Source of the DNA: Aquisediminimonas profunda
GTDB lineage: Bacteria > Pseudomonadota > Alphaproteobacteria > Sphingomonadales > Sphingomonadaceae
Direction of reading: 5' to 3'
Length of the DNA: 64,000 nt
Assembly: GCF_019443285.1 (NCBI RefSeq)
Contig: NZ_CP080327.1
Span: 3,220,001-3,284,000 of the forward strand
Shown one piece after another: positions 38,175-47,782 of this stretch. The stretch's first letter is position 1; each line of letters begins with the position of its first letter. The notes below the pieces were generated by a model. That model had not been told where the DNA came from. It ran no database searches and saw only the letters and a program-made list of their open reading frames with translations. The position numbers were made by a program, and so were the translations under genes.

Positions 38175-39551
38175 TCAGCCTATGGCTTTTAGTGCTGGCA
38201 TTGCCTCGTCCAGTGAGCGACGGATGATCCCGATCATGTCGTCAATCTGTTCACAACTGATGACCAATGGCGGGCACATGACAATGCTGTCCCGAATGCC
38301 GCGCACCATCAAACCGTTCCTGATGCAGATATCGCGGACCATTGGCCCGGCTGTGCCTTCCTTTCCACCAAAACGGGCTCCGCTTGTCTTGTCGGCAACA
38401 ATCTCTACCGCGCCCAGCAGCCCAATCGAGCGCGCTTCACCCACCAGCGGATGATCGTTCAGCGAAGCCAGGCACTTGGCAAGATGAGGACCGGTTTCGT
38501 TGCGGACCTTGTCGACAAGACCTTCGCGTTCCATGATTTCCAGGTTGCGGATCGCGACCGCGGCCGAGACGGGATGGCCGGAATAAGTGTAACCATGCAC
38601 AAAATCGCCGCCAGTCTTCATGACCTTCACAATTTCTTCGGACACCGCGACCGCTGAGATCGGGAGGTATCCGCTCGAAAGGCCTTTTGCCATTGCGATG
38701 ATGTCGGGCTTCACGCCCATCGTCTCATGGCCCCACATACTGCCCGTTCGGCCGAAACCGCAAATGACTTCGTCGCAGATCAGGAGAATGCCATATTTGC
38801 GACAGATCGCCTCGACTTGCGGCCAGTAGTTTGCGGGCGGGATGATGACGCCGCCTGCCCCCTGAACGGGTTCGCCAATAAAGGCTGCCACATTTTCGGG
38901 GCCGACTTCGAGGATCCGGGATTCGATCGCTTCAGCGCAAGCCGTGCCAAATGCCTCCGGCGTCATGTCCCGACCTTCGTTGAACTGGTAGGGCTGGCGG
39001 ACATGTTCCACGCCCGGAATGGGCAGGTCGCCGATCGGATGCATTGCCTTCATGCCACCGAGCGAGACGCCCGCGACAGTCGAGCCATGATAGGCGTTCC
39101 AGCGGCTTATAAATGTCTTGCGCTTCGGCTCACCCCTGAGTTTCCAATACTGCCGGACAAGGCGAAAAATGGTGTCATTGGCCTCAGATCCGGAGCTGTT
39201 GAAAAAGACGTGCGGCAGACGAAACTGGGTCAAGCTTGCAATCTTGTGCGCAAGGAGCACCGTCGGCGGGTTCGCCGTCTTGAAGAAGCTGTTGTAATAG
39301 GGAAGCTCCAGCATCTGTTCGCGCGCGACGTCTGCCAGTTCGTCCCGCCCATACCCTACGTTGACACACCACAGGCCGGCCATGCCATCAAGGATGCGAT
39401 TACCGTCGCCGTCGTGAATGTAACAGCCATCGGCATGGGTGATGATACGGCTGCCGCCGAGATTTTCGATTTCCTGCCAGTCAGCCTGGGCAGGCAAATG
39501 GTGGGCGACGTCAAGGCGGCGAAGTTCGGCAATGTCATAGTTGCGGGGCAT
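38175..39551 (-). CDS. spuC: Class III aminotransferase, putrescine/polyamine-pyruvate type (SpuC-like), 458 aa
   Basis: This PLP enzyme of the omega-aminotransferase family removes the terminal amino group of putrescine or cadaverine with pyruvate as acceptor. Visible are FNSSGSEANDT, YHGSTVAGVSLGGM, ICDEVICGFGRTG and the Schiff-base Lys in MAKGLSSGYLPIS. I chose the ATG at 39551, preceded by GAGGA. The frame upstream is not conserved. It is the most downstream gene of the polyamine run, 152 bp after the ATPase gene. The substrate is inferred from family and context, and other omega-amino compounds are possible. Confidence 0.85.
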   Translation of the reverse strand: MPRNYDIAELRRLDVAHHLPAQADWQEIENLGGSRIITHADGCYIHDGDGNRILDGMAGLWCVNVGYGRDELADVAREQMLELPYYNSFFKTANPPTVLLAHKIASLTQFRLPHVFFNSSGSEANDTIFRLVRQYWKLRGEPKRKTFISRWNAYHGSTVAGVSLGGMKAMHPIGDLPIPGVEHVRQPYQFNEGRDMTPEAFGTACAEAIESRILEVGPENVAAFIGEPVQGAGGVIIPPANYWPQVEAICRKYGILLICDEVICGFGRTGSMWGHETMGVKPDIIAMAKGLSSGYLPISAVAVSEEIVKVMKTGGDFVHGYTYSGHPVSAAVAIRNLEIMEREGLVDKVRNETGPHLAKCLASLNDHPLVGEARSIGLLGAVEIVADKTSGARFGGKEGTAGPMVRDICIRNGLMVRGIRDSIVMCPPLVISCEQIDDMIGIIRRSLDEAMPALKAIG

Positions 39552-39703
39552 GATCTTTTTCCTCGTTTGAGCAGTTGTTCGACAGATTGGCGCCATCGTT
39601 GCGCGCCACTTTCGAGCCTCAGGGAGAAAAGCCGATCCGAGCCAGAAACCGGTTCGTGCGGCCCGTCAAAGGAGGTTGGCTGGGAGAAAACGAATAGCTC
39701 ATG

Positions 39704-40834
39704 TCAGGAGAGTAATACCACGGGACTGTCAGGACGCCAATGCATGCTCACCCGGTCATCCCATGTGAAATCTTCCTGATCGTGGCGTGACAGGTTTGGC
39801 CGGGACACACGGATCATCTCGCCTGAGTCCAGCTTGATCTCAAACAAGGTTACATCCCCAAGGTAGCTCATCCCCTTGATCGTTCCACGCGCGAAATTGT
39901 GGCCTTCCGGGGCGTCCAATCCGGCGGCGCGTACTGCCTTGCCCTCGCCAGGCACGTGAAGGTAGATTTTTTCCGGTCGTATGGCGACCCAGACATCAGC
40001 GCCATGTGGCCCAGTCACGCCATGATTGAGATAGATCTTGCCCAAGCCCGGGCAGTCGACCGCAGCGCGATCTGGTTCGTCGAGGGTCAATTTGCCTTCA
40101 AAGAGATTCACGGAGCCCACGAAATCGGCAACGAAGCGGTTGGCGGGATATTCATATAGGTCAGAGGGTGAAGCCAGCTGCGCTACCTCGCCCTTGTTGA
40201 TGACGGCAATGCGGCCGGCCATCGACAGGGCTTCGTCCTGATCATGGGTGACAGTGACAAAGGTAATCCCGACCTGATCCTGCAAGTCGGACAGTTCAAA
40301 TTGCATCTGCGCACGCAGCTTTGCATCAAGTGCGGAGAGTGGTTCATCAAGGAGCAGAACTTTGGGCCGCATGACAAGACTGCGCGCGAGCGCAACACGT
40401 TGTCTCTGACCGCCAGACATCTGGTCTGGCATACGATCGCCAAAGCCGCCGAGTTTCACCAACTCAAGAGCCTCAGTCACCCGTTGTTCGCGCTCGCTCT
40501 TGCTGACGCCGGCAATTTTCAGCCCGTATCCTACATTGTCGGTCACACTCATGTGCGGAAAGACGGCATAACTCTGGAAAACCATGTTCACCGGACGCTT
40601 GTTAGGTGGAATCCCCGCCATGTCCTGTCCATCGATCAGGATTTGTCCTTCGGTTGGCAGCTCGAATCCGGCAATCATGCGGAGCAATGTCGTCTTGCCA
40701 CATCCTGAGGGGCCAAGAAGCACAAAAAACTCGCCAGCCATGATGTCGAGGCTGACATTGTCAACCGCTGCAACCTTGCCGAAGCGCTTCGTGACATTGC
40801 GGATCTGGATAATCGGACTGGGCGTGTCATTCAT
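39704..40834 (-). CDS. potG: Polyamine ABC transporter ATP-binding protein (PotG/PotA type), 376 aa
   Basis: This ATPase energises polyamine uptake. Walker A GPSGCGKTT is at 41-49, the signature SGGQRQR and Walker B VLLLDEP follow, and the C-terminal TOBE region (about 290-370) is present. I chose the ATG at 40834, two bases after the stop of potI, rather than the longer frame that begins inside potI. It closes the four-gene transporter. Whether it is closer to PotA (spermidine-preferring) or PotG (putrescine) cannot be settled from sequence by eye. Confidence 0.93.
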   Translation of the reverse strand: MNDTPSPIIQIRNVTKRFGKVAAVDNVSLDIMAGEFFVLLGPSGCGKTTLLRMIAGFELPTEGQILIDGQDMAGIPPNKRPVNMVFQSYAVFPHMSVTDNVGYGLKIAGVSKSEREQRVTEALELVKLGGFGDRMPDQMSGGQRQRVALARSLVMRPKVLLLDEPLSALDAKLRAQMQFELSDLQDQVGITFVTVTHDQDEALSMAGRIAVINKGEVAQLASPSDLYEYPANRFVADFVGSVNLFEGKLTLDEPDRAAVDCPGLGKIYLNHGVTGPHGADVWVAIRPEKIYLHVPGEGKAVRAAGLDAPEGHNFARGTIKGMSYLGDVTLFEIKLDSGEMIRVSRPNLSRHDQEDFTWDDRVSMHWRPDSPVVLLS

Positions 40835-40835
40835 C

Positions 40836-41678
40836 TCAATGGACTTCCGCAATGGCCTTCACACCCTGCATCTTCAGGGCGATGGCAGTCAAAACAACGG
40901 TGAGGACAATCAGCACAGTCGATGCCGCGTTGACCTCAGGCGTAACCGAGAAGCGGACCATCGAATAGACCTTCACCGGGAAGGTGATCGTTTCAGGGCC
41001 ACTGGTGAAAAATGTGATGACGAAGTCATCAAGGCTGAGGGTGAATGCCAGCAACGCCCCGGCAATGAGGCCCGGCTTCATGTGGGGCAGAAGGATATCC
41101 CGGAAGGTCTGCCATTCCGAAGCGCCCAGATCCTTGGCCGCTTCCTCTTCCTCCTTATTGAAACTCGCCAGTCGGGACCTCACGACCATCGCCACAAAGG
41201 GAAAGCAGAAGGTAATGTGAGCAATGGTGATCGCAGAGAGGTTGAGCGGCCAAGCCATTCCCGTCGGCCACTGGATCCGGGCAAAGAAGATCAGATAGGC
41301 AACACCAAGGCAGATTTCCGGAACGATGATCGGCAGAGAGATACTGCCTTCGACCACTCCTTTGAGAGGGAAGCGAAAACGCCAGAGCATGATTGCTGCG
41401 AGCGCGCCAAGGACGAGGCTGAAGAGCGTCGCAAAAAAGGCAATGGTCAACGAATTGGTGAGCGCTTCAACCAGCGAGTCATTGCCAAGAGCCTTCTGGT
41501 AATATTTGAGCGTGAAGCCTTTCCAGACGACGTTTCTTTTCGAATCGTTGAAGCTGAAGATCATCAGCACGACAAGGGGCGCATAAAGAAACAGCAAGGT
41601 GGCAGCGACCCAAAGCTGCATCCAGGTCTTTTTTGTGTACTCGAGCGGGGCAACTGGTCGGGTTCGGAGCAGGGCCAT
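40836..41678 (-). CDS. potI: Polyamine ABC transporter permease (PotI/PotC type), 280 aa
   Basis: This inner-membrane permease has about six helices, beginning LWVAATLLFLYAPLVVLMIFSF. The EAA loop AAKDLGASEWQTFRDILLPHMKPG contacts the ATPase. I chose the ATG at 41678, two bases after the potH stop, with GGGGA as ribosome binding site. The frame upstream is the reverse-phase reading of potH. It is part of potF-potH-potI-potG. Confidence 0.93.
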   Translation of the reverse strand: MALLRTRPVAPLEYTKKTWMQLWVAATLLFLYAPLVVLMIFSFNDSKRNVVWKGFTLKYYQKALGNDSLVEALTNSLTIAFFATLFSLVLGALAAIMLWRFRFPLKGVVEGSISLPIIVPEICLGVAYLIFFARIQWPTGMAWPLNLSAITIAHITFCFPFVAMVVRSRLASFNKEEEEAAKDLGASEWQTFRDILLPHMKPGLIAGALLAFTLSLDDFVITFFTSGPETITFPVKVYSMVRFSVTPEVNAASTVLIVLTVVLTAIALKMQGVKAIAEVH

Positions 41679-41680
41679 TA

Positions 41681-42592
41681 CTATCCCCGCTTGGCTTCGC
41701 TGCGTCGCAGCGATTGAATGGCCACGATGATGAACATGGCATAGATCAGCAGAAAAGAAAGCGCCGCACCAAATGGCCAATCATTGGCGCGTTTGAACTG
41801 GCGCTCAATCACATTGGCGATCATCTGGCTGTCCGTTCCACCCATCAGGTCCGGCGTGAGATAGGCTCCAAGCGCCGGTACCAGTGTGATCATGACCCCG
41901 GCAGCAATGCCGGGTCCGGCAAGCGGCATGATGATTCGATTGAGCGTGCTGAACTGGCTTGCGCCAAGGTCGAGGCTGGCTTCGATCAGACTCTTGTCCA
42001 GCCGATCGAGTGCCGCATACAGCGGCAAAACCATGAACGGCAGGTGGACATAGACCAGCCCCAAAACAACGGCGAAATTATTGTAGAGGAGCTGCGCTGG
42101 CGTCCAGGCATCAAGCGGCTGCATCCCGACCAGAGTCCTCAGCCAGCTTGCGCCACCCCACAATGAACCGAGAGCCCGGTTGGCATAGCCATTGTTGCCC
42201 ATCAGCGTCATCAATGCATATGTCCTGATCAACAGATTGGTCCAGAAGGGCAGCATGATCCCCAAGAGCAGCCAGGGCCGCCACTTGGTCGGAGCAAATG
42301 TGATTGCCATGGCGACGGGAAATCCGACGATCAGGCAGATAAGAGTAACCAGCGCAGAGACGGCGAGGCTTTTGAGAAAAATCGAGACATAGAGCCATTC
42401 AGTCGCGCGTTTGTAGTTCTCAAGAGTACCCGAAATGACAATGTCAGCCGGCCCGGTATTTTGGCCGAAACTATAGAGCCACACGACAGCCATCGGCACG
42501 ATGAAGAAAACGACAAGCCAGAAAACGGGCAGGCTCGCGATTGCGGCAAACGGCCGCTTCTGCGTTCGCCAATCTTGCAGAGATGCCGCCAT
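41681..42592 (-). CDS. potH: Polyamine ABC transporter permease (PotH/PotB type), 303 aa
   Basis: This is the second permease, starting with a hydrophobic segment SLPVFWLVVFFIVPMAVVWLYSF after a short cytosolic N-terminus. The EAA loop EASLDLGASQFSTLNRIIMPLAGPG is intact. It starts three bases after the stop of the binding-protein gene. The two permeases are expected to form a heterodimer in the inner membrane. Confidence 0.93.
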   Translation of the reverse strand: MAASLQDWRTQKRPFAAIASLPVFWLVVFFIVPMAVVWLYSFGQNTGPADIVISGTLENYKRATEWLYVSIFLKSLAVSALVTLICLIVGFPVAMAITFAPTKWRPWLLLGIMLPFWTNLLIRTYALMTLMGNNGYANRALGSLWGGASWLRTLVGMQPLDAWTPAQLLYNNFAVVLGLVYVHLPFMVLPLYAALDRLDKSLIEASLDLGASQFSTLNRIIMPLAGPGIAAGVMITLVPALGAYLTPDLMGGTDSQMIANVIERQFKRANDWPFGAALSFLLIYAMFIIVAIQSLRRSEAKRG

Positions 42593-42595
42593 AAA

Positions 42596-43711
42596 TCAGG
42601 CTGCTCGCACGCGGGTAAATGCCTCCTCATAAAGTGGCTGGAGCTCAGGATTGAACTTCGCATATTCACACTTTGCAAGAAACTCTGAAGTCGGAAAAAT
42701 AACCGGATTGTTCTTGTATGTATCCGGCATCAACGCCTTCGCCGCCGCATTTGGCGTGGGGTATAGGATCGTCTCCGTGATCTTCTTGCCAGCTTCGGCG
42801 TCGAGCAGATAGTTGATGAAGGCATGGGCATTCTTGGGATGCGGCGCACCCTTTGGAATGCAGAGATTGTCTGCATTGAGCTGGCTGCCCTCTTTCGGGA
42901 AGAAGAAGTCCAGATCATCATCTTCGGCCATGACCTGAGCAATGTCTCCATTATATTCGAGAACCAGATCCACCTCACCCTTGGCGAGCAAATCCTGGCC
43001 ATTGTCTTCGTGGAACGCCTTGATGTTCGGTTTTTGCTTGATCATCATGGCTTCAATGGTCTTGATATCCTCTGGTGTCAGTGAATTGACCGACTTGCCG
43101 AGGTATTTTCCATAAAGCCGGAACATGTCCCCCGCCTCGGACAGGACGGCAATACGACCCTTATATTGATCTGAATCGAACAAAACCTTCCAGCTGTCAG
43201 GCACCGGATTGACCTTCGATTTGCGATAACCGATCCCGAGCAGGAGCCATGTATACGGCATGGAATGAGCACGCTTCGGGTCAAACGGCACATCCTGAAA
43301 TTCCGGCGCAACATTCTTGAAATTGGGAATCTGCGCATGATCGAGCGGCAGCAGCATGTCAGCAGAAACCATGCGTTCAACGAAGTCATTTGACGGCACG
43401 ATCACGTCATATCCCTGGTTGCCACCGCGCAGCTTGGCAAACAGTTCATCATTGCTGGCAAACAGGGACATGTTGACGGCAATGCCGCTTGCGCTCTTGA
43501 AATCATTGAGCGTGGTTTCGCCGATATAGGTGTCCCAATTGTAAAAATTGAGAGTCGGATCCTCTCCTGTAGACGCGATCTTGGCCTCGTTACTTTCCTT
43601 GCTGCACCCAACAAGGCCAGTGATGCTGATCCCGATGGCCGAGACCCCAAGTCCCTGCAAAAGCGAACGGCGCCCCATACCGCGCGTCAGGACCGTCTTG
43701 ATTTCGACCAT
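42596..43711 (-). CDS. potF: Polyamine ABC transporter substrate-binding lipoprotein (PotF/PotD type), 371 aa
   Basis: The N-terminus has RGMGRRSLLQG, resembling a Tat signal, followed by a hydrophobic segment and a lipobox LVGC with Cys36. It is therefore expected as a lipoprotein on the periplasmic face. The mature protein has the PotD/PotF pattern: LNFYNWDTYIGE, GYDVIVPSNDFVERM and LEYNGDIAQVMAEDDDLDFFFPKEGS. A preceding Tat-type twin arginine is unusual but not rare for such lipoproteins. GGAAGA precedes the ATG. Confidence 0.93.
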   Translation of the reverse strand: MVEIKTVLTRGMGRRSLLQGLGVSAIGISITGLVGCSKESNEAKIASTGEDPTLNFYNWDTYIGETTLNDFKSASGIAVNMSLFASNDELFAKLRGGNQGYDVIVPSNDFVERMVSADMLLPLDHAQIPNFKNVAPEFQDVPFDPKRAHSMPYTWLLLGIGYRKSKVNPVPDSWKVLFDSDQYKGRIAVLSEAGDMFRLYGKYLGKSVNSLTPEDIKTIEAMMIKQKPNIKAFHEDNGQDLLAKGEVDLVLEYNGDIAQVMAEDDDLDFFFPKEGSQLNADNLCIPKGAPHPKNAHAFINYLLDAEAGKKITETILYPTPNAAAKALMPDTYKNNPVIFPTSEFLAKCEYAKFNPELQPLYEEAFTRVRAA

Positions 43712-43767
43712 TCTTCCAACCCTTCTCTGGTTACTTTGCCCTTAATGCGATGCTAACTGACTTTTCT

Positions 43768-43781
43768 CGCCTTGCAAGGCG
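43768..43781. promoter_or_regulatory. 14-bp perfect palindrome upstream of potF
   Basis: CGCCTTGCAAGGCG is perfectly symmetric and lies in the 92-bp gap between the glutamine synthetase-like gene and potF. No T-run follows on either strand. It could be an operator or a weak hairpin. No regulator gene for this locus is visible. Confidence 0.35.
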
Positions 43782-43803
43782 CAGAATCACAATGAAATGG
43801 CTC

Positions 43804-45201
43804 TCAGGCGTTTCGCAAATACCAATCATAATCGAGCGCCGTGACTTCACCCATGAAATTGGCCATTTCGACACCCTTCACTGTGCAATAATGCGTCACG
43901 AACCGGTCTCCCAAAATCTCACGCATCAAGGTGGAGTTCTGCAAGACGTCGATTGCCGTCGCCCAGTGATTGGGCAGACGCGTGTCCGCATCGGCAGCCT
44001 CATAGCCGTTCCCGACAACCGGCGGGCCGGGATCAATCTGGTTGGACATGCCGTGATGCATCGCACCAAGCACGGCAGCGAGCGCAAGGTAAGGATTTGC
44101 ATCCGCGCCAGCTACCCGGTGCTCGACATGTCGCGTGGCCGGCGCACCAGCCGGGACGCGCAGGCTGACGGTCCGGTTGTTGACGCCCCAGGTTGACGCA
44201 ACCGGTGCATAGCTGTTCGCCCGGAAACGCCGATAGGAATTTGCATTCGGTGCGAAGATAGCCATCGAATCCGCCAGGGCCGCTTTCATGCCGCCAATCG
44301 CATGACGCAAAAGCGGCGTGCCTTCAGGCGACGCACTGGCGAAGGCATTTGCGCCGTTTTCGTCAGCCATCGAGACATGAAGATGCATGCCCGAGCCGGC
44401 CCTGTCGGCGAACGGCTTGGCCATGAATGTCGCTTCCATTCCGTGTTTTACGGCAATGCCCTTGACCAGTCTTTTGTACATCACAGCGTCATCAGCAGCG
44501 CGCAAAGCATCCGCCATGTGACGCAGAGTGAATTCGAACTGACCTGCCGCATATTCCGAAATGCCGGATTCCAGAGGAAGCCCTTGCGTATCGCACGCAG
44601 CATAGAGATCGTCGAAGAACGGCTTGAAATCCTCCATCTCACGCAAACCATAAACTTGTATGTCGCGACTGCGATGGCCCGTCACCGGTCCGCGCGCAGC
44701 ATCTGGCCGTGGTCCTGAGGTATCGAGCAAATAGAATTCAAGCTCCACAGCCGCAACGGGCGTCAATCCGTCAGCGCCAAGACGATCAATAACATTCGCA
44801 AGGATATGCCGCGGATCGAGATCGTTCGGTGTGCCATCAAGCTCATAAAAGCTTGTCAGAAATTGCGCCGCGTTGCTTCCCAGCCAGGGTGCCGGCACCA
44901 GGGTTCCGGCCGCGGGGCGCACGATCCGGTCGGCATCGCCATCCTCCCAGACAAGGCCCGTTTCTTCGGTGTCTCGACCGGTAATGTCGACGACAAGCAC
45001 GGACCCCGGCAGGAAGCGACCATTCTCATAGACCGCCAGGACTTCATGCGCGCGCAGCCGCTTTCCGCGGGGCACTCCACACATGTTCGTGAAGATAAGG
45101 TCGATGGCATCGATCTCGGGATGCGCCTTGAAAAAGGCCTGAGCCTCGGCAAGGTCGGCAATCGCCGAAGAACTGGCGGGTATGTTGGTCATTATTTTCA
45201 T
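43804..45201 (-). CDS. puuA: Gamma-glutamylpolyamine synthetase-like glutamine synthetase family protein, 465 aa (copy 1)
   Basis: This glutamine synthetase-fold ligase is of PuuA type, which joins glutamate to putrescine with ATP. Seen are VELEFYLLD (metal Glu), GHRSRDIQVY, SGMHLHVSM and ANPYLALAAVLGAMHHG. The regulatory adenylylation Tyr loop of GlnA is absent and the protein surrounding it is divergent. It sits in a polyamine gene run and is distinct from copy 2 at 47782. The start overlaps the aminotransferase stop (ATGA at 45201), and an ATG three codons later is possible. Which polyamine it uses is not known. Confidence 0.88.
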   Translation of the reverse strand: MKIMTNIPASSSAIADLAEAQAFFKAHPEIDAIDLIFTNMCGVPRGKRLRAHEVLAVYENGRFLPGSVLVVDITGRDTEETGLVWEDGDADRIVRPAAGTLVPAPWLGSNAAQFLTSFYELDGTPNDLDPRHILANVIDRLGADGLTPVAAVELEFYLLDTSGPRPDAARGPVTGHRSRDIQVYGLREMEDFKPFFDDLYAACDTQGLPLESGISEYAAGQFEFTLRHMADALRAADDAVMYKRLVKGIAVKHGMEATFMAKPFADRAGSGMHLHVSMADENGANAFASASPEGTPLLRHAIGGMKAALADSMAIFAPNANSYRRFRANSYAPVASTWGVNNRTVSLRVPAGAPATRHVEHRVAGADANPYLALAAVLGAMHHGMSNQIDPGPPVVGNGYEAADADTRLPNHWATAIDVLQNSTLMREILGDRFVTHYCTVKGVEMANFMGEVTALDYDWYLRNA

Positions 45202-46544
45202 CCAGTCAAAGTTTGCAAACAGTCATCGAGCGCATTCGCCAGGCGATCCACCTGGCCTTGCGATGTCGCCGGGCACACAAGCGTCATATTGTGAAATGGG
45301 GCAATCAGGATACCCCGATTGATCAGAAACAGGTGAATGGCGCGTTCGAGCGGACCATGCATCGCCATACGGGCTTCGCTGCCATTCCTAGGAGCCGAGT
45401 CTTCGCAAATGAACTCCCCGCGCGCGCCGACCCTTGTAACGTGCCAGCCCAATCCGCGCGCCCGAATGACGCCACGTATTTGCTCCTCAAGCTGCGCCGC
45501 AAGCGGCAGCATATGGTCATAGGCCTTTGGCGTCATTACATGCTCCAACGCCGCACGCATGGCCGCCATGGCTAGAGGATTTGCAGAGAGTGTCGTACCG
45601 ATCCCGGAATGTCCGCCCTCTCCGCTGGCGCGCACACGCTCCATCCGTTCGGCCACTTCATTCGTGAAGCCATAGACAGCGGCAGGGACTCCGCCAGCGA
45701 CAGGTTTACCCAGTACAAACATGTCAGGTGATGGACCGAAAGTCCTGCTGTAACCGCCATGACCTGTCGAAATCGTGTGTGTTTCGTCGAACACGAGCAG
45801 CGTTCCAAAGCGGCGGGTCAATTCGCGCATCGCGTCAAGAAAGCCGGGCTCCGGAAGCACCATTCCGACATTGGTCAGTGCAGGCTCGGTCAGGACGGCA
45901 GCCACGTCGCCGGGCGCCAGTGCCGCCTCGAGCGCGTCCCGGTCGTTGAACTCGATGACGCGTGTATGGTCCCGCACATCATAGACCTGCCCCACAAGAC
46001 TGCGCCGAAGTTCTGCCACACCGTCGCGCAGGTCAACGAACACGTCATCGACGGCGCCATGATAGCAGCCGTTGAAAACCAAGATCTTGTCGCGCCCCGT
46101 GATGCCGCGGCACCAGCGGATAACGGCACGATTGGCCTCGCTTGCACTTGATGTCACCTGCCACCAGGGAAGTCCGAACGTCGAAGCAAGAGCGTCCCCG
46201 ACGGCAACCACATCTTCTCCCGGCAACATTGCCGTCAGCCCGCGCGATGCCTGATGTGCGATCGCCTCCGCAATCGGTGGCGGCGAATGGCCAAACATTG
46301 CGCCCGTATCGCCAAGGCAAAAATCATCAAAAGCCTGACCATCCACATCCCACAAGTGTGCGCCTTTCGCCTCCTTCACAAACAGGGGGAAAGGCGTGCC
46401 CCAGTCGAGCATCCAGTGAAATGGCACACCCCGATACCAATGCGCCGCAGCCCGCTTGGCCCGATCTGCCGAAACAGGCTTGGCCTTCGCGAAGCGCTCA
46501 GCTTCTGCGGCAATCATTGTCTCAATAGCGGATCCGGTAATCAT
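45198..46544 (-). CDS. Class III aminotransferase, glutamate-1-semialdehyde aminomutase-like, 448 aa
   Basis: This PLP enzyme has DTGAMFGHSPP, VTSSASEANRAVIRW, FNGCYHGAVDD, VFDETHTIS and LGKPVAGGVPA with the Schiff-base Lys. The pattern is closer to GSA aminomutase-like transaminases than to SpuC. It overlaps the FAD oxidase gene upstream and the glutamine synthetase-like gene downstream by four bases each, so it is locked into the polyamine operon. It may transaminate the amino-aldehyde or GABA-type product. The reaction is inferred. AAGGGA precedes the chosen ATG at 46544. Confidence 0.88.
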   Translation of the reverse strand: MITGSAIETMIAAEAERFAKAKPVSADRAKRAAAHWYRGVPFHWMLDWGTPFPLFVKEAKGAHLWDVDGQAFDDFCLGDTGAMFGHSPPPIAEAIAHQASRGLTAMLPGEDVVAVGDALASTFGLPWWQVTSSASEANRAVIRWCRGITGRDKILVFNGCYHGAVDDVFVDLRDGVAELRRSLVGQVYDVRDHTRVIEFNDRDALEAALAPGDVAAVLTEPALTNVGMVLPEPGFLDAMRELTRRFGTLLVFDETHTISTGHGGYSRTFGPSPDMFVLGKPVAGGVPAAVYGFTNEVAERMERVRASGEGGHSGIGTTLSANPLAMAAMRAALEHVMTPKAYDHMLPLAAQLEEQIRGVIRARGLGWHVTRVGARGEFICEDSAPRNGSEARMAMHGPLERAIHLFLINRGILIAPFHNMTLVCPATSQGQVDRLANALDDCLQTLTG

Positions 46545-47782
46545 AGCCGGTCCCTTAAAGCATACCAAAGCAGGCCCAAAGTCGCGAGCGGTCGCGCCAG
46601 CCATTTACCGCCGGGAAATGGACGCTGCGGAAGCGATGCAAAGACATCGAACCGCTCCATCGTTCCCGCAACGGCTTCTGCCAGCAGTTCGCCCGCCAGT
46701 GTCGTCACCAGCGCACCGTGACCGGAAAAACCATGCGCAAAGAAGATGGTCTGGCCGTTGCCTGCTTGCCTGCGCCCAAGATGCGGCAGGCGGTTCATCG
46801 TCACGCCGACAGCACCGCCCCAGGCATAGTCGATGGCCGTGTCGGCGAGCGAGGGGAAGACCTTCACAATGTGCTTGCGCACAAAGGTTCCAATGTCTGC
46901 AGGCGGGCGCTGCACATATTTTTCGCCCCCGCCAAAAAGCAGGCGCTTGTCGGCCGAAAGCCGGAAATAGTTTAGAACGAAGCGACTGTCGGCGACAGCC
47001 GCATCGCTCGGCAGCAATGCGTCGGCCTGGGGCAAGGGCGCAGTGGCAATGTTGTAGTTCATGATCGGCACAGTGTAGCGCCCGAGCTCGGGCGCCAATT
47101 CGCCCATCCATGTATCCGTGGCCAGGATTATGGTTTGTGCCTTTACACTCGCGAGCCCCGCCCGGCTATTTTCATGGATGACAACGCCGGCTTCGCGCGC
47201 GGCCTGAGCCAATCCCAATGCATAGTTGAGCGGGTGAAAATGTCCGCCGCGCGCGTCGTAAATCCCACCGTGGTAGCCACCGCCATTGATGTGTCGGCCC
47301 ATGTCCTGCGGCTGCACAATATCCGCTGCCCAGCCGTACTCGCGAGCAAGAAACTCCGCATCGCGCTTCATGTTCTCAAAATGGGCAGCTTTGTATGCGG
47401 CTTCGAGATGGCCGGACTTCAAATCGCATGCGATGCGGTGCTTCTGGATGCGGTCATGAACTCTGCCGACTGCGCCATAAGCAAGGTCGAAGATCGCCTT
47501 GGCCCGATCGTGCCCGAATTCCGTTTCGATCTCGCGCATCGACCAACGCAGCCCGGGGATCAACTGTCCGCCATTGCGGCCTGACGCTCCGGAACCAACC
47601 TTATCGGCCTCGCACAGGGCCACCTTGAAGCCCTTTTCCGCGCAGGTCAGGGCCGCGGACAAGCCGGTAAAACCCCCGCCAATCACGGCAACGTCAACAT
47701 GAGTGGCCTCAGTCACTGCAGGGCTCGATTCCCACGCATTGGCCGTCGCGGCATAGTAGGACGGCGCATGACCCGCCGACAT
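46541..47782 (-). CDS. puuB: FAD-dependent gamma-glutamylputrescine oxidase-like protein, 413 aa
   Basis: This DAO-fold flavoprotein has DVAVIGGGFTGLSAAL as the dinucleotide site, SGASGRNGGQLIPG, and a C-terminal FFAHGFSGHGALVTTLAGELLAEA. PuuB oxidises gamma-glutamylputrescine to the aldehyde with release of ammonia and hydrogen peroxide. The neighbouring PuuA-like genes and the transporter support this reading. The ATG shares one base with the upstream stop (TGATG). Other amine-oxidising members of the fold cannot be excluded. Confidence 0.88.
   Translation of the reverse strand: MSAGHAPSYYAATANAWESSPAVTEATHVDVAVIGGGFTGLSAALTCAEKGFKVALCEADKVGSGASGRNGGQLIPGLRWSMREIETEFGHDRAKAIFDLAYGAVGRVHDRIQKHRIACDLKSGHLEAAYKAAHFENMKRDAEFLAREYGWAADIVQPQDMGRHINGGGYHGGIYDARGGHFHPLNYALGLAQAAREAGVVIHENSRAGLASVKAQTIILATDTWMGELAPELGRYTVPIMNYNIATAPLPQADALLPSDAAVADSRFVLNYFRLSADKRLLFGGGEKYVQRPPADIGTFVRKHIVKVFPSLADTAIDYAWGGAVGVTMNRLPHLGRRQAGNGQTIFFAHGFSGHGALVTTLAGELLAEAVAGTMERFDVFASLPQRPFPGGKWLARPLATLGLLWYALRDRL

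Noticed and set aside
40584-41717. 377-codon plus-strand frame
   Set aside because: It is antisense to the well-defined ATPase and permease genes potG and potI, and has a charged low-complexity translation.
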